Shown: positions 29,764 to 40,514 of the stretch, in pieces
How positions within the stretch are numbered: the first letter of the stretch is position 1
Layout: the number at the start of each line of letters is the position of its first letter
Source: Subtercola boreus
Lineage (GTDB): Bacteria > Actinomycetota > Actinomycetes > Actinomycetales > Microbacteriaceae
Direction of reading: 5' to 3'
Length of the DNA stretch: 64,000 nucleotides
Assembly: GCF_003399645.1 (NCBI RefSeq)
Contig: NZ_NBXD01000014.1
Span: forward strand, 372,001-436,000
Notes under the pieces: generated by a model
What the model saw: only the letters and a program-made list of their open reading frames with translations
The model's database searches: none
Told to the model about the DNA's origin: nothing
Program-made: the position numbers and the translations under genes

Positions 29764-32700
29764 AGCGCAGGCGTAGCCAGCGCGCGCACCTCGGCCCGCT
29801 CCAGCGCCTCGGCGCGCTCCCACGCGTACTCCTGCAGGCTCGTCACCGAGAAGCCGTCCTTCATGCCGTCGAACGAGGCCACCGCCGCGCCGAGCTGGGC
29901 GATCGTGGTGAACAGCGGCTTGTCGGCCGCCACCGCCGCCGCCCTGATCTCGTAGCCGTCGGCGCGTGCCGACCGCCCCGAGGGCGTGTTGATCACGATG
30001 TCGACCTCGTTGCGGTTGATCAGGTCGACGATCGTCGGCTCGTCGGTCGAGGCATCCACACCCTGGCTGTACTTCCGAACGATGCGCGTTCGGATACCGT
30101 TGCGGTTCAGCACCTCGGCCGTGCCGAGCGTGGCGATGATCTCGAAACCGAGCTGCTGCAGGCGCAGCACCGGCAGCACGATCGCGCGTTTGTCACGGTC
30201 TGACACCGACACGAACACGGTGCCGCTCTGGGGCAGCCCGCCGTACGCGGCCTCCTGGCTCTTGGCGAACGCCCGCGGGAAGTCGCGGTCGATACCCATG
30301 ACCTCGCCCGTGGAACGCATCTCCGGCCCGAGCACCGAGTCGACGACGAGCCCTTCCTTGGTGCGGAAGCGTTTGAACGGCAGCACGGCTTCTTTCACCG
30401 AGACGGGCGCGTCGAACGGAACGATGGAGCCGTCGATGACCGGCAGCATCCCTTCCGCCTTCAGCGCGGCGATCGTGTCGCCCACCATGATGCGCGACGC
30501 CGCCTTCGCCAGCGGAATGCCGAGCGCCTTCGACACGAACGGCACGGTACGGGAGGCCCGGGGGTTCGCCTCGAGCACGTAGAGAATGCCCGCACCCACC
30601 GCGAACTGCACGTTCAGCAGGCCGCGCACACCGATGCCCGAAGCGATACCGAGCGTCGCCGTCTTGACGCGGGCGATGACATCCTGGCCCAGCGTGACGG
30701 GCGGGAGGGTGCACGAGGAGTCACCGGAGTGAATGCCCGCCTCCTCGATGTGCTCCATGATGCCGCCGATGTACAGCTCGTCGCCGTCGTAGAGTGCGTC
30801 GACGTCGATCTCGATCGCATCGTCGAGGAAACGGTCGACGAGCAGCGGAGTGGACTCCCCCACGATGCCCTGGCCGGCGATGCGCTCGAAGTAGTCCTCG
30901 AGCGACGGGCTGTCGTAGACGATCTCCATGCCGCGCCCGCCGAGCACATACGAGGGGCGCACGAGCACCGGGTAGCCGATCTCCTCGGCGACGGTGACAG
31001 CGGAGTCGTAGTCGTAGGCCGTGCCGTTCTTCGGTGCGAGAAGGCCCGCCGCATCCAGGATGCCGGCGAAGAGCCCGCGCTCCTCGGCGAGGTCGATCGC
31101 CTCAGGAGTGGTGCCGAGAATCGGAACGCCCGCGGCCTTCAGCCCCTTCGCGAGCCCGAGCGCGGTCTGGCCGCCGAGCTGCACCACGACGCCGACGAGT
31201 TCACCGCTCGCCGACTCCGCGTGGATGACCTCCAGCACGTCTTCGAGCGTCAACGGCTCGAAGTACAGCCGGTCGGAGGTGTCGTAGTCGGTCGAGACCG
31301 TCTCGGGGTTGCAGTTGATCATGATCGTCTCGTAGCCGGCGTCCGCCAGTGCGAACGAGGCGTGCACGCAGGAGTAGTCGAACTCGACGCCCTGGCCGAT
31401 GCGGTTCGGCCCGGAGCCCAGGATGACGACCTTCCGCCTGTCAGAGGGCGTCACCTCGGTCTCGGAGTCGTACGACGAGTAGTGGTAGGGCGTGAGCGCC
31501 GGGAACTCCCCCGCGCAGGTGTCGACGGTCTTGTAGACCGGGCGGATGCCCAGGCCGTACCTGATCGAACGGATCTCCTCCTCGGTGGTGCCCCGGAGCG
31601 CCGCGATCTGCAGGTCGGAGAAACCGTGGTCCTTCGCCAGGAGGAGGGTTGCTTCATCCGTCAGCGGCGCGGAGGCCACGGTATCGGCGACCTCGTTGAT
31701 GAGCACGATCTGGTCGATGAACCACGGGTCGATCTTGGTGGCCTCGAAGACCTCCTCGAGCGTGGCGCCCGCGCGGAGGGCCTGCTGGACCGTCACGATA
31801 CGGCCGTCGGTCGGCACGGCCGCGATCGCCAGCAGCTGGTCTTTCGAGAGGGCGGAGGCGTCACCGTCCCAGTGGAACGACGACCCGCGCTTCTCGAGCG
31901 AGCGCAGGGCCTTCTGCAGTGCGGTCGAGTAGTTGCGGCCGATGGCCATCGCCTCGCCGACCGACTTCATGGTGGTCGTGAGCGTCGCATCCGCCGCGGG
32001 GAACTTCTCGAACGCGAACCGAGGCACCTTGACGACCACGTAGTCCAGGGTGGGCTCGAACGAGGCCGGCGTCACCTTCGTGATGTCGTTCGGGATCTCG
32101 TCGAGCCGATAGCCGATCGCGAGCTTGGCCGCGATCTTGGCGATCGGGAAGCCGGTGGCCTTGGACGCCAGCGCCGATGACCGCGAGACGCGCGGGTTCA
32201 TCTCGATCACGATGACGCGCCCGTTGGCCGGGTCGATGGCGAACTGGATGTTGCAGCCACCCGTGTCCACGCCGACCGCGCGGATGATGTCGATGCCGAT
32301 GTTGCGGAGGTTCTGGTACTCGCGGTCGGTCAGCGTGAGGGCGGGGGCGACGGTGATCGAGTCACCGGTGTGCACTCCGACCGGGTCGACGTTCTCGATC
32401 GAGCAGACGACCACCGTGTTGTCGGCCGTGTCGCGCATGAGTTCGAGCTCGTACTCCTTCCAGCCCAGGATGCTCTCTTCGAGCAGCACCTCGGTGGTCG
32501 GGCTCTGGTGCAGCCCGTCGCCGACGATGCGCCGCAGCTCCGACTCGGTGTAGGCGAAACCCGATCCGAGCCCGCCCATGGTGAACGAGGGGCGGACGAC
32601 CAGCGGGTAGCCGAGGTCTTCGGCGAACACGACGGCCTCCTCGACGGTGTGTGCGATGAACGACCGCGCGACATCCGCTCCGCACTCCAGCACGAGCTCC

Positions 32701-33098
32701 TTGAAGATCTGGCGGTCCTCACCCTTGTTGATCGCCTCGAAGTTCGCGCCGATCAGCTCGACGTCGTACTTCTCGAGGATGCCGTGGTTGTGCAGGTCGA
32801 TCGCCGCATTCAGCGCGGTCTGGCCACCCAGGGTCGGCAGGATCGCATCCGGCTTCTCCTTCTCGATGATGCTCTCGATGACCCGCCAGGTGATCGGCTC
32901 GACGTAGGTGGCATCGGCGAAGTCGGGGTCTGTCATGATGGTCGCCGGGTTCGAGTTGACCAGGATGACGCGTACGCCCTCCTCGCGGAGCACCCGGCAG
33001 GCCTGGGTGCCCGAGTAGTCGAACTCACAGGCCTGGCCGATGACGATCGGGCCGGAGCCGATCACCAGGACGCTTTTGATGTCTTCTCTCTTGGGCAT
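29760..33098 (-). CDS. carB: Carbamoyl-phosphate synthase, large subunit
   Basis: Makes carbamoyl phosphate from bicarbonate, ammonia from CarA and two ATP. It is 1112 aa from the ATG in TAATG, which shares one base with the carA stop. There are two homologous ATP-grasp halves: the first opens [21 protein letters not shown], the second [21 protein letters not shown] near residue 567. The C-terminal MGS-like allosteric domain ([20 protein letters not shown]) should bind UMP and similar effectors. Product feeds PyrB and arginine synthesis. Confidence 0.97.
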   Translation of the reverse strand: MPKREDIKSVLVIGSGPIVIGQACEFDYSGTQACRVLREEGVRVILVNSNPATIMTDPDFADATYVEPITWRVIESIIEKEKPDAILPTLGGQTALNAAIDLHNHGILEKYDVELIGANFEAINKGEDRQIFKELVLECGADVARSFIAHTVEEAVVFAEDLGYPLVVRPSFTMGGLGSGFAYTESELRRIVGDGLHQSPTTEVLLEESILGWKEYELELMRDTADNTVVVCSIENVDPVGVHTGDSITVAPALTLTDREYQNLRNIGIDIIRAVGVDTGGCNIQFAIDPANGRVIVIEMNPRVSRSSALASKATGFPIAKIAAKLAIGYRLDEIPNDITKVTPASFEPTLDYVVVKVPRFAFEKFPAADATLTTTMKSVGEAMAIGRNYSTALQKALRSLEKRGSSFHWDGDASALSKDQLLAIAAVPTDGRIVTVQQALRAGATLEEVFEATKIDPWFIDQIVLINEVADTVASAPLTDEATLLLAKDHGFSDLQIAALRGTTEEEIRSIRYGLGIRPVYKTVDTCAGEFPALTPYHYSSYDSETEVTPSDRRKVVILGSGPNRIGQGVEFDYSCVHASFALADAGYETIMINCNPETVSTDYDTSDRLYFEPLTLEDVLEVIHAESASGELVGVVVQLGGQTALGLAKGLKAAGVPILGTTPEAIDLAEERGLFAGILDAAGLLAPKNGTAYDYDSAVTVAEEIGYPVLVRPSYVLGGRGMEIVYDSPSLEDYFERIAGQGIVGESTPLLVDRFLDDAIEIDVDALYDGDELYIGGIMEHIEEAGIHSGDSSCTLPPVTLGQDVIARVKTATLGIASGIGVRGLLNVQFAVGAGILYVLEANPRASRTVPFVSKALGIPLAKAASRIMVGDTIAALKAEGMLPVIDGSIVPFDAPVSVKEAVLPFKRFRTKEGLVVDSVLGPEMRSTGEVMGIDRDFPRAFAKSQEAAYGGLPQSGTVFVSVSDRDKRAIVLPVLRLQQLGFEIIATLGTAEVLNRNGIRTRIVRKYSQGVDASTDEPTIVDLINRNEVDIVINTPSGRSARADGYEIRAAAVAADKPLFTTIAQLGAAVASFDGMKDGFSVTSLQEYAWERAEALERAEVRALATPAL

Positions 33099-34243
33099 TA
33101 CTTGCTGCCATCCTTCGCAAGATCGAGAACCATGTCTCTGAAACGGTCGAACAGGTACATCGAATCGTGCGGCCCGGCGGCCGCCTCGGGGTGGTACTGC
33201 ACACTGAACGCATTGATGTCGAGGCACCGGATGCCCTCCACCACGTCGTCGTTCAGGCTGATGTGGCTCACCTCGACCCGGCCGAAGCCCTCGGGGCTGT
33301 CGATGACGCCCTCCCGCGGTGCATCGACCGCGAAGCCGTGGTTCTGGCTGGTGATCTCGACGCGACCGGTGGTGCGGTCGAGCACCGGCTGATTGATGCC
33401 GCGGTGCCCGAACGGCAGCTTGTAGGTTCCGAAGCCGAGCGCACGCCCGAGCAACTGGTTGCCGAAGCAGATGCCGAAGTACGGCACCCCGGCCCGCAGA
33501 ACGTCGCGCAGCACCTCGACATGACCCTCGGATGCCTCGGGGTCGCCGGGCCCGTTCGAGTAGAACAGCGCAGAGGGCGAGAGCGCGAGCACCTCGGCAG
33601 ACGTGATGGCCTCGGGCAGCACCTCCACGTCGAAGCCGCGCGCGGCGAGGTAGTTCAGGGTGGACTTCTTCACGCCGAGGTCGAGCACCGCGACGGATCC
33701 GATTCGCTCACCGACCGCCGGGATGGTGTAGCGCTCGGGCGTCGAGACACGACTCGACAGGTTCTGCCCCGCCATCTGGGCGCCCTCCCGCACGAGCCGC
33801 AGCTGGGCATCCGGTTCCAGGGTGAAGTCGGGGCCCGAGAAGATACCGGCCCGCATGGCACCCGCTGAACGCAGGTGCCGGGTGAGGGCCCGGGTGTCGA
33901 TGCCACTGATTCCCACGACCTCGTCGCGAACCAGGTCGTCGTCGAGCGAGCGGGTGGCACGGTGGTTGGAGACGATGCGCGAGGGATCGCGCACGACGTA
34001 GCCGGCCACCCAGATGCGTGCGGACTCGAGGTCTTCATCGTTGGTACCGGTATTGCCGATGTGCGGCGCCGTCATCATGACGATCTGGCCGGCGTACGAG
34101 GGGTCGGTCAGGGTCTCCTGGTACCCGGTCATACCGGTGGCGAAGACGGCCTCGCCGAAGGTGCGACCGCGGGCGCCGTAGGCCCGTCCGATGTGACGGG
34201 TGCCGTCTTCGAGAACGAATACTGCCGGTTCGGTGACGTTCAC
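33098..34243 (-). CDS. carA: Carbamoyl-phosphate synthase, small (glutaminase) subunit
   Basis: Glutamine amidotransferase partner of CarB. It is 381 aa from the GTG overlapping the stop of the PH-like gene (GTGA). The N-terminal CPSase small-chain domain ([32 protein letters not shown]) is followed by a class I glutaminase with the Cys in [12 protein letters not shown] and His/Glu in YHPEAAAGP. Longer in-frame extensions run through the upstream gene and are ignored. Confidence 0.97.
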   Translation of the reverse strand: MNVTEPAVFVLEDGTRHIGRAYGARGRTFGEAVFATGMTGYQETLTDPSYAGQIVMMTAPHIGNTGTNDEDLESARIWVAGYVVRDPSRIVSNHRATRSLDDDLVRDEVVGISGIDTRALTRHLRSAGAMRAGIFSGPDFTLEPDAQLRLVREGAQMAGQNLSSRVSTPERYTIPAVGERIGSVAVLDLGVKKSTLNYLAARGFDVEVLPEAITSAEVLALSPSALFYSNGPGDPEASEGHVEVLRDVLRAGVPYFGICFGNQLLGRALGFGTYKLPFGHRGINQPVLDRTTGRVEITSQNHGFAVDAPREGVIDSPEGFGRVEVSHISLNDDVVEGIRCLDINAFSVQYHPEAAAGPHDSMYLFDRFRDMVLDLAKDGSK

Positions 34244-34866
34244 GCGACCTGGCCTTTCTGTTGCGGATTGCCGGTGGGCTTGAGGAGCGCCTGCACGGTG
34301 CTGAGCACGCGGGCGCTGGCGGTCTGGTCGAGGATGCGCACGTACGACTCGATGTTCGCGCTCGAGGGGCGGTCGCCGGCTGCTGCGGCGGCGAGGATGG
34401 CCTTCTTCTCGGTGCGCGTCGCGCCGGCGGTGGCGGCCACCGTGCGGGCCTTCTCGTCGCCGACCAGCGGCGTGGTCCAGTCCAGGCGCACGAGACCGCC
34501 CGACTCGACGACGCGGTCGATCGTGAAGGTCGATGTTCCGATGCTCCGGATGTTGTCGAACGGAACGAAGATGTCGCGCTCGCCGTCGATCGAGAGCGTG
34601 ACGCCCTTCTCCCAGACGATGAACGTGCCGCGGCCGCGGAATGCCAGGCCCGGCAGGGCGAGGCGCTCGAGCGGCTTGTCGGCCGGTGTCGTGGCCACGT
34701 ACAGCATGGGGGTCTCGAGCAGGAGCTGCCCGGCGTCGACCGGGGTCACCGCGGCGGCGGCGAAGCCGGACTGGCGCTTCCTGCGGGCGCGCCAGCCGAG
34801 CACCATGCCCAGGTAGACGACGACGAGCACGGCGAGCACGATGAGGGCGGGGCCGAGGTTGTTCAC
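34240..34866 (-). CDS. Conserved membrane protein of pyr operon, PH-like
   Basis: 208 aa from the GTG overlapping the pyrC stop. One N-terminal membrane segment (about 5-25: [18 protein letters not shown]) is followed by basic residues RARRKR and then a soluble beta-rich region (about 45-145) resembling bacterial PH-like domains, and a helical tail. The topology suggests a cytoplasmic domain anchored by one helix. A similar gene stands between pyrC and carA in mycobacteria (Rv1382). No enzymatic motif is visible and the role in pyrimidine metabolism, if any, is unknown. Confidence 0.8.
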   Translation of the reverse strand: MNNLGPALIVLAVLVVVYLGMVLGWRARRKRQSGFAAAAVTPVDAGQLLLETPMLYVATTPADKPLERLALPGLAFRGRGTFIVWEKGVTLSIDGERDIFVPFDNIRSIGTSTFTIDRVVESGGLVRLDWTTPLVGDEKARTVAATAGATRTEKKAILAAAAAGDRPSSANIESYVRILDQTASARVLSTVQALLKPTGNPQQKGQVA

Positions 34867-36218
34867 GCGGGTGTACCTGCTTTCCAGAGAGCGGCCGAGG
34901 CTTTGACGGTGTCGCTGTCGAGCACACGGGTGTCGATCATGGTCGGGTATCCGTGATGGAAGGTGTGCTGCACCCGGCCCGAGAGGGTTCGGCCGAGGAA
35001 GGGTGAGTTGTGGCTCTTGCCCGCGAGCCGGTCCAGCTCGAAAGTGCTCGCCGCGCTCGGGTCGTGAAGGGTGAAGTTCGCGGGGGCGCCGTTCTCGAAT
35101 GCGTGGCTGTGCCCGGCGAGCCGACCGATCTCGGCGGGGGTGCGGGAGAGAACGCGGGCGATGTCGTTCCAGCCGAGCAGCCCGGTGTCGACCAGGGCGG
35201 TCTGGGCGACCGACAGGGCGCTCTCGAGGCCGACCATGCCGAAGCTCGCCGCGTCCCACTCACTCTCCTTCGACTCGGTCGGGTGAGGAGCGTGGTCGGT
35301 GGCGATGATGTCGATCGTGCCGTCGGCGAGACCCCGGCGGAGCGCCAGCACGTCTTCGTCACGGCGGAGCGGCGGGTTCACTTTGAAGCGGGCGTCATAG
35401 CTCCGCACGAGGTCTTCGGTCAGCAGCAGATGGTGCGGTGTGGCCTCCGCCGTCACCACGATGCCGCGGGACTTCGCCCACCGGATGACCTCCACCGACC
35501 CCGCGGTCGAGACATGGCACACGTGCAGGCGTGCGCCCACGTGCTCGGCGAGCAGAACATCCCGCGCGATGATCGACTCCTCGGCGACCGCAGGCCAGCC
35601 CTTCAACCCGAGTTCGCTCGAGAGGGCGCCCTCGTTCATCTGGGCGTTCTCGGTCAGCCGGGGATCCTGGGCGTGCTGGGCGACGACACCGTCGAAGGTC
35701 TTGACGTACTCGAGGGCGCGTCGCATGAGCAGGGAGTCGTGCACGCACTTGCCGTCATCCGAGAAGACGCGCACGCGGGCGCGGGAGTGCGCCATGGCGC
35801 CGATCTCGCTGAGGCGCTCGCCGCCGAGCCCGACCGTGACCGCGCCGATGGGTCGCACGGTGGCGTACCCCGCGTCGTCACCCAGGGCCATGACCTGTTC
35901 GACGACGCCCGCTGTGTCGGAGACGGGAAGAGTGTTCGCCATTGCGAAGACGCCGGTGAAACCGCCCGCCGCCGCAGCGCGACTGCCGGTGAGCACGGTC
36001 TCGCTCTGCTCGAAACCGGGCTCCCGCAGGTGGGTGTGCAGGTCGACGAGCCCGGGGAGGGCGACCAGACCGTCGGCGTCGATGCGCGTGGCGCCCCGGG
36101 TGCTCGCGCTGTCGGTTCCCGGCGCCAGGCGGGTGAGCCGGTCATCCTGAACCACCAGATCGGTGCGTTCTCCGGTCGGAAGCGTCGCACCGACGATCAG
36201 GTACGTCGGAGTGCTCAC
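34863..36218 (-). CDS. pyrC: Dihydroorotase
   Basis: Zinc amidohydrolase that cyclises carbamoyl aspartate. It is 451 aa of class I type. [20 protein letters not shown] at about 55-74 holds the first metal His pair and substrate Arg; [12 protein letters not shown] and IATDHAPHP supply the remaining ligands. The GTG start has SD AAGGAA. It lies 40 bases after pyrB and overlaps the PH-like gene by 4 bases. Confidence 0.97.
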   Translation of the reverse strand: MSTPTYLIVGATLPTGERTDLVVQDDRLTRLAPGTDSASTRGATRIDADGLVALPGLVDLHTHLREPGFEQSETVLTGSRAAAAGGFTGVFAMANTLPVSDTAGVVEQVMALGDDAGYATVRPIGAVTVGLGGERLSEIGAMAHSRARVRVFSDDGKCVHDSLLMRRALEYVKTFDGVVAQHAQDPRLTENAQMNEGALSSELGLKGWPAVAEESIIARDVLLAEHVGARLHVCHVSTAGSVEVIRWAKSRGIVVTAEATPHHLLLTEDLVRSYDARFKVNPPLRRDEDVLALRRGLADGTIDIIATDHAPHPTESKESEWDAASFGMVGLESALSVAQTALVDTGLLGWNDIARVLSRTPAEIGRLAGHSHAFENGAPANFTLHDPSAASTFELDRLAGKSHNSPFLGRTLSGRVQHTFHHGYPTMIDTRVLDSDTVKASAALWKAGTPA

Positions 36219-36258
36219 GAGGGTTCCTTTCGTTCGGCCGGCTGGGGCTGATTCGCCA

Positions 36259-37203
36259 TCAGGACTGGCCCGACATCAGCAGGTAGAGAACGGCCATGCG
36301 GATCGAGACCCCGTTGGCGACCTGTTCGAGCACCGTCGAGCGGGCAGAGTCCGCGGCGCCGGCAGAGATCTCGAGGCCGCGGTTCATCGGGCCGGGGTGC
36401 ATCACCATCGTATCGGGGCGGAGCGTGGCGAGACGTGCGTCGTCGAGGCCCCAGATGCGGGCGTACTCGCGGGCGTTCGGGAAGAAGGCCGCGTTCATGC
36501 GTTCGCTCTGGATGCGCAGCATCATCACGACATCGGGCTGCGTCTCGCGGAGGGTCGTGTCGAGGTCGTAGCTGATCGTGGCGGGCCAGGTCGAAGCCCC
36601 GAACGGGATGAGTGTCGCCGGTGCCACGAAGCTGACGTGCGCCCCGAGGGTCTCGAGCAGCCAGAGGTTCGAGCGCGCGACCCGGGAGTGCAGGATGTCG
36701 CCCACGATCACGACGCTCACGCCCTTCAGATTGCGCCCGCGGCTGGTGTCGCCGAAGAGCCGACGCCGGATCGTGAACGCGTCGAGCAGGGCCTGGGTGG
36801 GGTGTTCGTGGGTGCCGTCGCCCGCGTTGACGATGGGGGCGTCGATCCAGCCGCTCTCGGCGAGCACCTGGGGGGCGCCGCTGGCGTGGTGGCGGATGAC
36901 GACGCCATCGGCGCCCATCGCGGCGAGGGTCTGGGCGGTGTCCTTCAGGCTCTCGCCCTTCGACACGCTGGAACCCTTGGCGCTGAAGTTGATCACGTCG
37001 GCGCTGAGGCGCTTCGCGGCGGCTTCGAACGAGATACGGGTGCGGGTGCTGTCTTCGAAGAAGAGGTTCACGACCGTTTTGCCACGGAGCGCGGGCAGCT
37101 TCTTCACCTCGCGTTCGTTCACGGTGGCCATGTCCTCGGCGACGTCGAGGATCTGCAGGGCTTCGTCGCGGCTGAGCTGCTTCGTCGAGAGGAGGTGCCT
37201 CAC
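36259..37203 (-). CDS. pyrB: Aspartate carbamoyltransferase, catalytic chain
   Basis: First committed pyrimidine step, carbamoyl phosphate + aspartate. It is 314 aa. [13 protein letters not shown] at about 49-61 is the carbamoyl-phosphate signature and [14 protein letters not shown] the aspartate side. No regulatory chain (pyrI) is present, as usual in this phylum. It overlaps pyrR by 4 bases. Confidence 0.97.
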   Translation of the reverse strand: MRHLLSTKQLSRDEALQILDVAEDMATVNEREVKKLPALRGKTVVNLFFEDSTRTRISFEAAAKRLSADVINFSAKGSSVSKGESLKDTAQTLAAMGADGVVIRHHASGAPQVLAESGWIDAPIVNAGDGTHEHPTQALLDAFTIRRRLFGDTSRGRNLKGVSVVIVGDILHSRVARSNLWLLETLGAHVSFVAPATLIPFGASTWPATISYDLDTTLRETQPDVVMMLRIQSERMNAAFFPNAREYARIWGLDDARLATLRPDTMVMHPGPMNRGLEISAGAADSARSTVLEQVANGVSIRMAVLYLLMSGQS

Positions 37204-37775
37204 CGGGTGCCCCCGTCGGGTTCGGCGCTGCCCGTCTCGCCCGGCCCCTCGATGCTGACCTCTTCGACGTCGTCGACCTCGCTGAGCCGCACGTTGATGC
37301 GCTCGTCGGTCGAGGTCGGCAGATTCTTGCCCACGAAGTCGGCACGAATAGGCAGTTCACGGTGCCCGCGGTCGACCAGCACGGCCAGTCGCACGACCTT
37401 CGGCCGGCCGATGTCGCTCAGCGCATCGAGCGCGGCACGGATGGTGCGCCCCGAGTACAGCACGTCGTCGACGAGCACCACGGTCTTGCCGTCGACTCCC
37501 CCGGCCGGAATCTGTGTCGGCTGCGGCGTGCGCGTCACGTTCCGGGCCAGGTCGTCGCGGTACATCGTGGCGTCGAGCGCCCCCACCAGCGACGCCGGAG
37601 CATCGGGTTCGATGCGCTGGATGATCTCGGCGATGCGCCGCGCCAGAAAGACCCCCCGGGTCGGAACACCGAGGATGACGAGCCCGCCCGCCCCGCGGTT
37701 GCTCTCGAGGATCTCGTGCGAGATACGGGTCAGAGCCCGCGCAATGTCAGCCTGAGACAGCACAGTACGCGCCAT
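37200..37775 (-). CDS. pyrR: Pyr operon regulator / uracil phosphoribosyltransferase
   Basis: RNA-binding regulator that senses UMP. It is 191 aa with a type I phosphoribosyltransferase fold; the PRPP loop is [21 protein letters not shown] at about 98-118. It is the first gene of the pyr operon. Its leader carries a hairpin of the kind bound by actinobacterial PyrR, with the ribosome binding site (AGGGAG) on the 3' side of the stem. Translational repression of its own operon is therefore likely. Confidence 0.96.
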   Translation of the reverse strand: MARTVLSQADIARALTRISHEILESNRGAGGLVILGVPTRGVFLARRIAEIIQRIEPDAPASLVGALDATMYRDDLARNVTRTPQPTQIPAGGVDGKTVVLVDDVLYSGRTIRAALDALSDIGRPKVVRLAVLVDRGHRELPIRADFVGKNLPTSTDERINVRLSEVDDVEEVSIEGPGETGSAEPDGGTR

Positions 37776-37780
37776 TCCGG

Positions 37781-37818
37781 ACTCCCTTCTCCGTCTCGCA
37801 GAACGGCTCTTAAAGGTT
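37781..37818 (-). promoter_or_regulatory. PyrR-binding hairpin in the pyrR leader
   Basis: Minus strand reads AACCTTTAAGAGCCGTTCTG followed by CGAGACGGAGAAGGGAGT. CCTT pairs with AAGG and CCGT with ACGG around an 8-base loop TCTGCGAG. This is close to the CCUUUAAGA..CCG..GAG..CGG.GAAGG element of mycobacterial pyr leaders where PyrR represses translation. The SD of pyrR overlaps the 3' strand of the stem and the start codon follows 5 bases later. Confidence 0.75.
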
Positions 37819-37832
37819 GTCGTATTGCGTCG

Positions 37833-37838
37833 ACCCTA
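37833..37838 (-). promoter_or_regulatory. Candidate -10 element of the pyr operon (TAGGGT)
   Basis: TAGGGT lies 14 bases upstream of the PyrR hairpin. Transcription starting about 7 bases on would give a leader of about 50 bases made up almost only of the hairpin and the SD. No good -35 seen. The rest of the 154-base gap to nusB holds no recognisable gene. Confidence 0.4.
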
Positions 37839-37929
37839 CCAGCCCGAACCGACGCGGTTTCCGGCTTTTTCCGCAGTTACCGCGGCCGAGGCACGAATCG
37901 GTGTCCATTGCGTGCGCGGACGCCGGAAG

Positions 37930-38352
37930 CTAGTGCGCGACGCCCTTCGTCTGGGCGATCTTCGCGAGGATGCCGTTGATGAAGCCGGCGGAGTCGTCGG
38001 TGGACATCGACTGGGCGGCCTCGACCGCCTCGGCGATGGCCACGGCATCCGGCACGCCGTCGTTGTACAGCACCTCCCAGATGCCGATGCGCAGCAGTGC
38101 CCGGTCAACGTGAGGCATGCGGCCGAGGGTCCAGCCGACGGCGTACGTCTCGATCAGCTCGTCGATCTCGTAGCCGTGTGCCACCACCCCGTCGACGATC
38201 TCGCGGGCGTACTCCCACGACGCCTCACGCGACGGTTCGGTCAGCGCCCGCGCCGCCTCGGCTGCGAGGGATTCGTTGATGGAGATCTGCCGGACATCTG
38301 CCGCATACAGAACGTCGAGCGCCCGCTTGCGGGCCTTGGTGCGTGCACTCAT
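37930..38352 (-). CDS. nusB: Transcription antitermination factor NusB
   Basis: Binds boxA RNA with S10 in rRNA antitermination. It is 140 aa, all-helical: KARKRALDVLYAADVRQ at the N terminus, DRALLRIGIWEVLY in the middle and EAVEAAQSMSTDDSAGFINGIL near the end. It is last gene of the aro-efp-nusB series, 14 bases after efp. It shares its fold with the N-terminal domain of RsmB encoded in this window. Confidence 0.96.
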   Translation of the reverse strand: MSARTKARKRALDVLYAADVRQISINESLAAEAARALTEPSREASWEYAREIVDGVVAHGYEIDELIETYAVGWTLGRMPHVDRALLRIGIWEVLYNDGVPDAVAIAEAVEAAQSMSTDDSAGFINGILAKIAQTKGVAH

Positions 38353-38366
38353 CGAACGGGTGCGCC

Positions 38367-38930
38367 CTAGTCGCTGACGCGGCCGAGGTAGTCGCCCGTG
38401 CGGGTGTCGACCTTGACCTTGGTGCCCTGCTCGAGGAAGAGCGGCACCTGGATCTCGTGGCCGGTCTCGACGGTCGCAGGCTTGGTGCCCCCGGTCGAGC
38501 GGTCGCCCTGCAGGCCCGGCTCGGTGTAGGTGATCTCGAGGATGACGGAGGCCGGCAGCTCGACGTAGAGCGGCGCATCTTCGTGCAGCGCGATCGTGAC
38601 GGGCTGGTTCTCGAGCATGTAGTTCTTCGCGTCGCCGACGACGGCGTCGGTCACGCTGAGCTGCTCGTAGGTGTCGTTGTCCATGAACACGAAGTCCTGG
38701 CCGTCGTTGTAGGAGTAGGTGTAGTCGCGGCGGTCGACGTTGGCCGTCTCGATCTTCGCGCCCGCGTTGAATGTGCGGTCGACCACCTTGCCCGAGAGCA
38801 CGTTCTTGATCTTGGTGCGGACGAACGCACCACCCTTGCCGGGCTTGACGTGCTGGAAGTCGACGACAGCCCAGAGCTGGCCATCGATCTTCATCACTAC
38901 GCCGTTACGGATGTCGCTTGTCGAAGCCAT
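38367..38930 (-). CDS. efp: Elongation factor P
   Basis: Relieves ribosome stalling at polyproline. It is 187 aa with three OB/KOW-type domains. The tip loop is [12 protein letters not shown] with K32 at the tip. No epmA/epmB-type modification gene is adjacent; some actinomycete EF-Ps work unmodified, but this loop (PGKGG) is not the PGKGP form, so modification state is open. The C-terminal signature [28 protein letters not shown] is complete. Confidence 0.97.
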   Translation of the reverse strand: MASTSDIRNGVVMKIDGQLWAVVDFQHVKPGKGGAFVRTKIKNVLSGKVVDRTFNAGAKIETANVDRRDYTYSYNDGQDFVFMDNDTYEQLSVTDAVVGDAKNYMLENQPVTIALHEDAPLYVELPASVILEITYTEPGLQGDRSTGGTKPATVETGHEIQVPLFLEQGTKVKVDTRTGDYLGRVSD

Positions 38931-38988
38931 GAGAGTGGTGATTTCCGTTCAGTTGAGAAGATGCTGGTGGGGCCGTTTCGACCCGACA

Positions 38989-39435
38989 TCACAGTGTAGT
39001 CGAGATGCGCCCGAGGTGGTCCAGGGCCAGACGGTACCCCTCGAAGCCGAATCCCGCGATGACTCCGGTCGCCACGGCGGAGATCACGCTGGTGTGCCGG
39101 AAGGTCTCCCGGGCATGCGGGTTCGAGATGTGCACCTCGATGAGCGGCACCCCGGCCTTCGTCACCAGGGCCGCGGCATCCCGCAGCCCGTAGGAGTAGT
39201 GCGTGAAGGCGGCGGGGTTCAGGATGACCGGGGTGCGGGCATCCACGGCAGCGTGAAGCCACCCGATCAGCTCTGACTCGTCATCGGTCTGCCGCACCTC
39301 GAGGGTGAACCCGTCGGGAGTGTTCTCGTCGAGCAGCTTTCGCAGGGCGGCGAGATCCTGGTGCCCGTAGACGTCGGGCTCGCGGCTGCCGAGCCGACCG
39401 AGGTTGGGGCCGTTGAGCACAACGACGTGTGTCAC
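38989..39435 (-). CDS. aroQ: 3-Dehydroquinate dehydratase, type II
   Basis: Third shikimate step. It is 148 aa from the GTG overlapping the aroB stop. LNGPNLGRLGSREPDVYG holds catalytic Tyr23, ILNPAAFTHYSYGLRDA and HISNPHARETFRHTS supply the His and anion-binding residues, so it is the dodecameric type II enzyme rather than AroD. The longer open frame upstream lies inside aroB and is not used. Confidence 0.97.
   Translation of the reverse strand: MTHVVVLNGPNLGRLGSREPDVYGHQDLAALRKLLDENTPDGFTLEVRQTDDESELIGWLHAAVDARTPVILNPAAFTHYSYGLRDAAALVTKAGVPLIEVHISNPHARETFRHTSVISAVATGVIAGFGFEGYRLALDHLGRISTTL
38993..38998 (-). promoter_or_regulatory. Candidate -10 element of efp (TACACT)
   Basis: TACACT overlaps the last codons of aroQ and would give a leader of about 55 bases for efp-nusB, allowing them to be expressed apart from the aro genes. 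Motif match only; no -35 seen. Confidence 0.3.
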
Positions 39436-40514
39436 GAGCCGATCTCCTGGTACGCGGCGAACAGCAGCGACGTCTCGGGCCCCTGCAGAACGGTCGGCTT
39501 GGCCACGTCGTCGAGCACGATGAAGCGCAGCATGCTGCCCCGAGCCTTCTTGTCGCGCTGCATCGCCGCGAGCAGGGTGTTCCAGCGGCCGACGGGGTAG
39601 GTGGTCGGCAGGCCCAGGGACTCCAGGATGCTGCGGTGCCGGTCGACGGCGGCATCCGACAGCGAGCCGGTGAGCCGGCCGAGCTCTGCGGCGAAGACCA
39701 TGCCGACGGCCACCGCCGCGCCGTGCCGCCACTGATAACGCTCGGTGTGCTCGATCGCGTGGCCGAGCGTATGGCCGTAGTTCAGGATCTCGCGGAGCCC
39801 CGACTCCCTGAAGTCTTCCCCGACGACTCTCGCCTTGAGGCCGATCGACAGCTCGACGAGCCGCCGGAACTGCGGGGTACCCGGGTCGGTCGCCACCGCC
39901 ACATCGGCCTCGAGATGAGCGAGGATCTCGGGCTCGGCAATGAAGCCGGCCTTGACGACCTCGGCGAACCCGGCGAGCAGGTCGTTGCGCGGCAGGCTGA
40001 CGAGCGTGTCGAGGTCGGCGACGACCGCGCGCGGGGCATAGAACGCGCCCACGAGGTTCTTGCCCTCCGCCGTGTTGATGCCGGTCTTGCCGCCGACCGC
40101 CGCGTCGACCATGCCCAGCAGCGTCGTCGGAACCTGAACGAGCTGCACCCCGCGCAGCCAGGTCGCCGCGACGAAACCGGCGAGGTCGGTGGTCGCCCCG
40201 CCACCGAAGCCGACGATGGCGTCGGTACGGGTGAAGTCGGCCTGCCCGAGGATCTGCCAGAGGAACGACGCCACCTCCACCCGCTTCGCGGCCTCACCGT
40301 CGGGCACCTCTGCGAGCAGCACCTCGAACTCATCCCGCAGTTCTGTACGGAGCGAGGCCGCCCAATCGGCGAGCTGCGGAGCGTGCACGATGAGCACCTT
40401 CCGCACGCCCGGCGTGAACGAGGCACGCAGGTTCGAGAGCACGCCGCGCCCGACGATCACGTCGTACGGTTCGGTGCCCGGAACGGCGATGACGGTGGGG
40501 GTGTCGGTGTTCAT
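39432..40514 (-). CDS. aroB: 3-Dehydroquinate synthase
   Basis: NAD- and metal-dependent closure of DAHP to 3-dehydroquinate. It is 360 aa. GGGATTDLAGFVAATWLRGV, PTTLLGMVDAAVGGKTGIN, the metal ligands in FAEVVKAGFI and NYGHTLGHAIE are all in place. ATG overlaps the aroK stop (ATGA). Order aroE-aroC-aroK-aroB-aroQ gives five of the seven shikimate steps; DAHP synthase and EPSP synthase are elsewhere. Confidence 0.97.
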   Translation of the reverse strand: MNTDTPTVIAVPGTEPYDVIVGRGVLSNLRASFTPGVRKVLIVHAPQLADWAASLRTELRDEFEVLLAEVPDGEAAKRVEVASFLWQILGQADFTRTDAIVGFGGGATTDLAGFVAATWLRGVQLVQVPTTLLGMVDAAVGGKTGINTAEGKNLVGAFYAPRAVVADLDTLVSLPRNDLLAGFAEVVKAGFIAEPEILAHLEADVAVATDPGTPQFRRLVELSIGLKARVVGEDFRESGLREILNYGHTLGHAIEHTERYQWRHGAAVAVGMVFAAELGRLTGSLSDAAVDRHRSILESLGLPTTYPVGRWNTLLAAMQRDKKARGSMLRFIVLDDVAKPTVLQGPETSLLFAAYQEIGS

